In this document: positions 6,474-6,556 of the stretch, one piece after another
Layout of the letters: each line of letters begins with the position of its first letter
Position numbering within the stretch: the stretch's first letter is position 1
DNA from: Acidimicrobiaceae bacterium
GTDB taxonomy: Bacteria; Actinomycetota; Acidimicrobiia; Acidimicrobiales; Acidimicrobiaceae
Direction of reading: 5' to 3'
Length of the DNA: 6,556 bases
Assembly (NCBI GenBank): GCA_013044415.1
Contig: JABEUO010000211.1
Coordinates: 1 to 6,556, forward strand
Translations under genes and position numbers: made by a program
Notes under the pieces: generated by a model
Databases searched by the model: none
Seen by the model: the letters and a program-made list of their open reading frames with translations, nothing else
Told to the model about the DNA's origin: nothing

Positions 6474-6556
6474 TCATTTGCAAAGTACAGATGGGATGCC
6501 GAGTAGGTCGAGCGTGAGATCTGGCATGCGAGCGAGTTGGCGGGTCGCTGCTGCGA
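6474..6556 (-). CDS. Possible C-terminal tail of an unidentified upstream gene (partial)
   Basis: The minus strand is open from the window edge to a TGA at 6474-6476. It encodes 26 residues that end in LTLDLLGIPSVLCK, with an ordinary mix of hydrophobic and polar residues and codons like those of the neighbouring genes. This would leave about 100 bp before the MFS start, similar to other gaps here. A second minus frame is also open as far as the TGA TGA pair near 6391-6396, but its composition (many Ser, Arg, His) looks non-coding. The stretch is too short to name a family or to be sure it is translated. Confidence 0.22.
   Translation of the reverse strand, partial: AAATRQLARMPDLTLDLLGIPSVLCK

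Noticed and set aside
6391..6556. Long open minus-strand frame ending in two TGA codons just before the MFS gene
   Set aside because: Its residue composition looks non-coding, and another frame over part of the same stretch is more protein-like.

Overview
The window is a compact, single-direction stretch of bacterial chromosome. Four full-length protein genes all read on the minus strand and cover most of it. The organism looks like an actinobacterium of moderate GC, plausibly an Acidimicrobiia-like lineage. The main evidence is the 209-residue thioredoxin-fold protein, whose sequence closely follows mycobacterial Rv2466c, a mycothiol-dependent nitroreductase; mycothiol is an actinobacterial thiol. 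Exclusive use of GTG or TTG starts fits but does not prove this. The lineage is inferred, since no rRNA or other marker gene is present.

Layout in transcription order, from the right edge leftwards: a possible tail of an unidentified gene (6474-6556); an MFS membrane transporter (5129-6373); a 118-bp gap; a large molybdopterin-binding subunit of the xanthine dehydrogenase / aerobic CO dehydrogenase large-subunit family (2596-5010); a 181-bp gap holding an 18-bp tandem repeat, a candidate ECF-sigma promoter and a perfect 9-bp hairpin; the Rv2466c-like protein (1785-2414); a 30-bp gap; an ABC-F ATPase (141-1754); and 140 bp in which I can support no gene.

Functionally there appear to be two units. 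The transporter and the molybdenum hydroxylase subunit may act together on an unidentified small substrate, but the FeS and FAD subunits such an enzyme normally needs are not in the window. The Rv2466c-like protein and the ABC-F protein are close enough to be co-transcribed and suit a thiol-stress / translation-rescue pairing, which is inference.

I see no CRISPR array, mobile element, tRNA or rRNA, and no clear sign of a wholly new system. The most unusual local structure is the tandem repeat that runs over the stop codon of the molybdopterin subunit gene and repeats an in-phase TAG.
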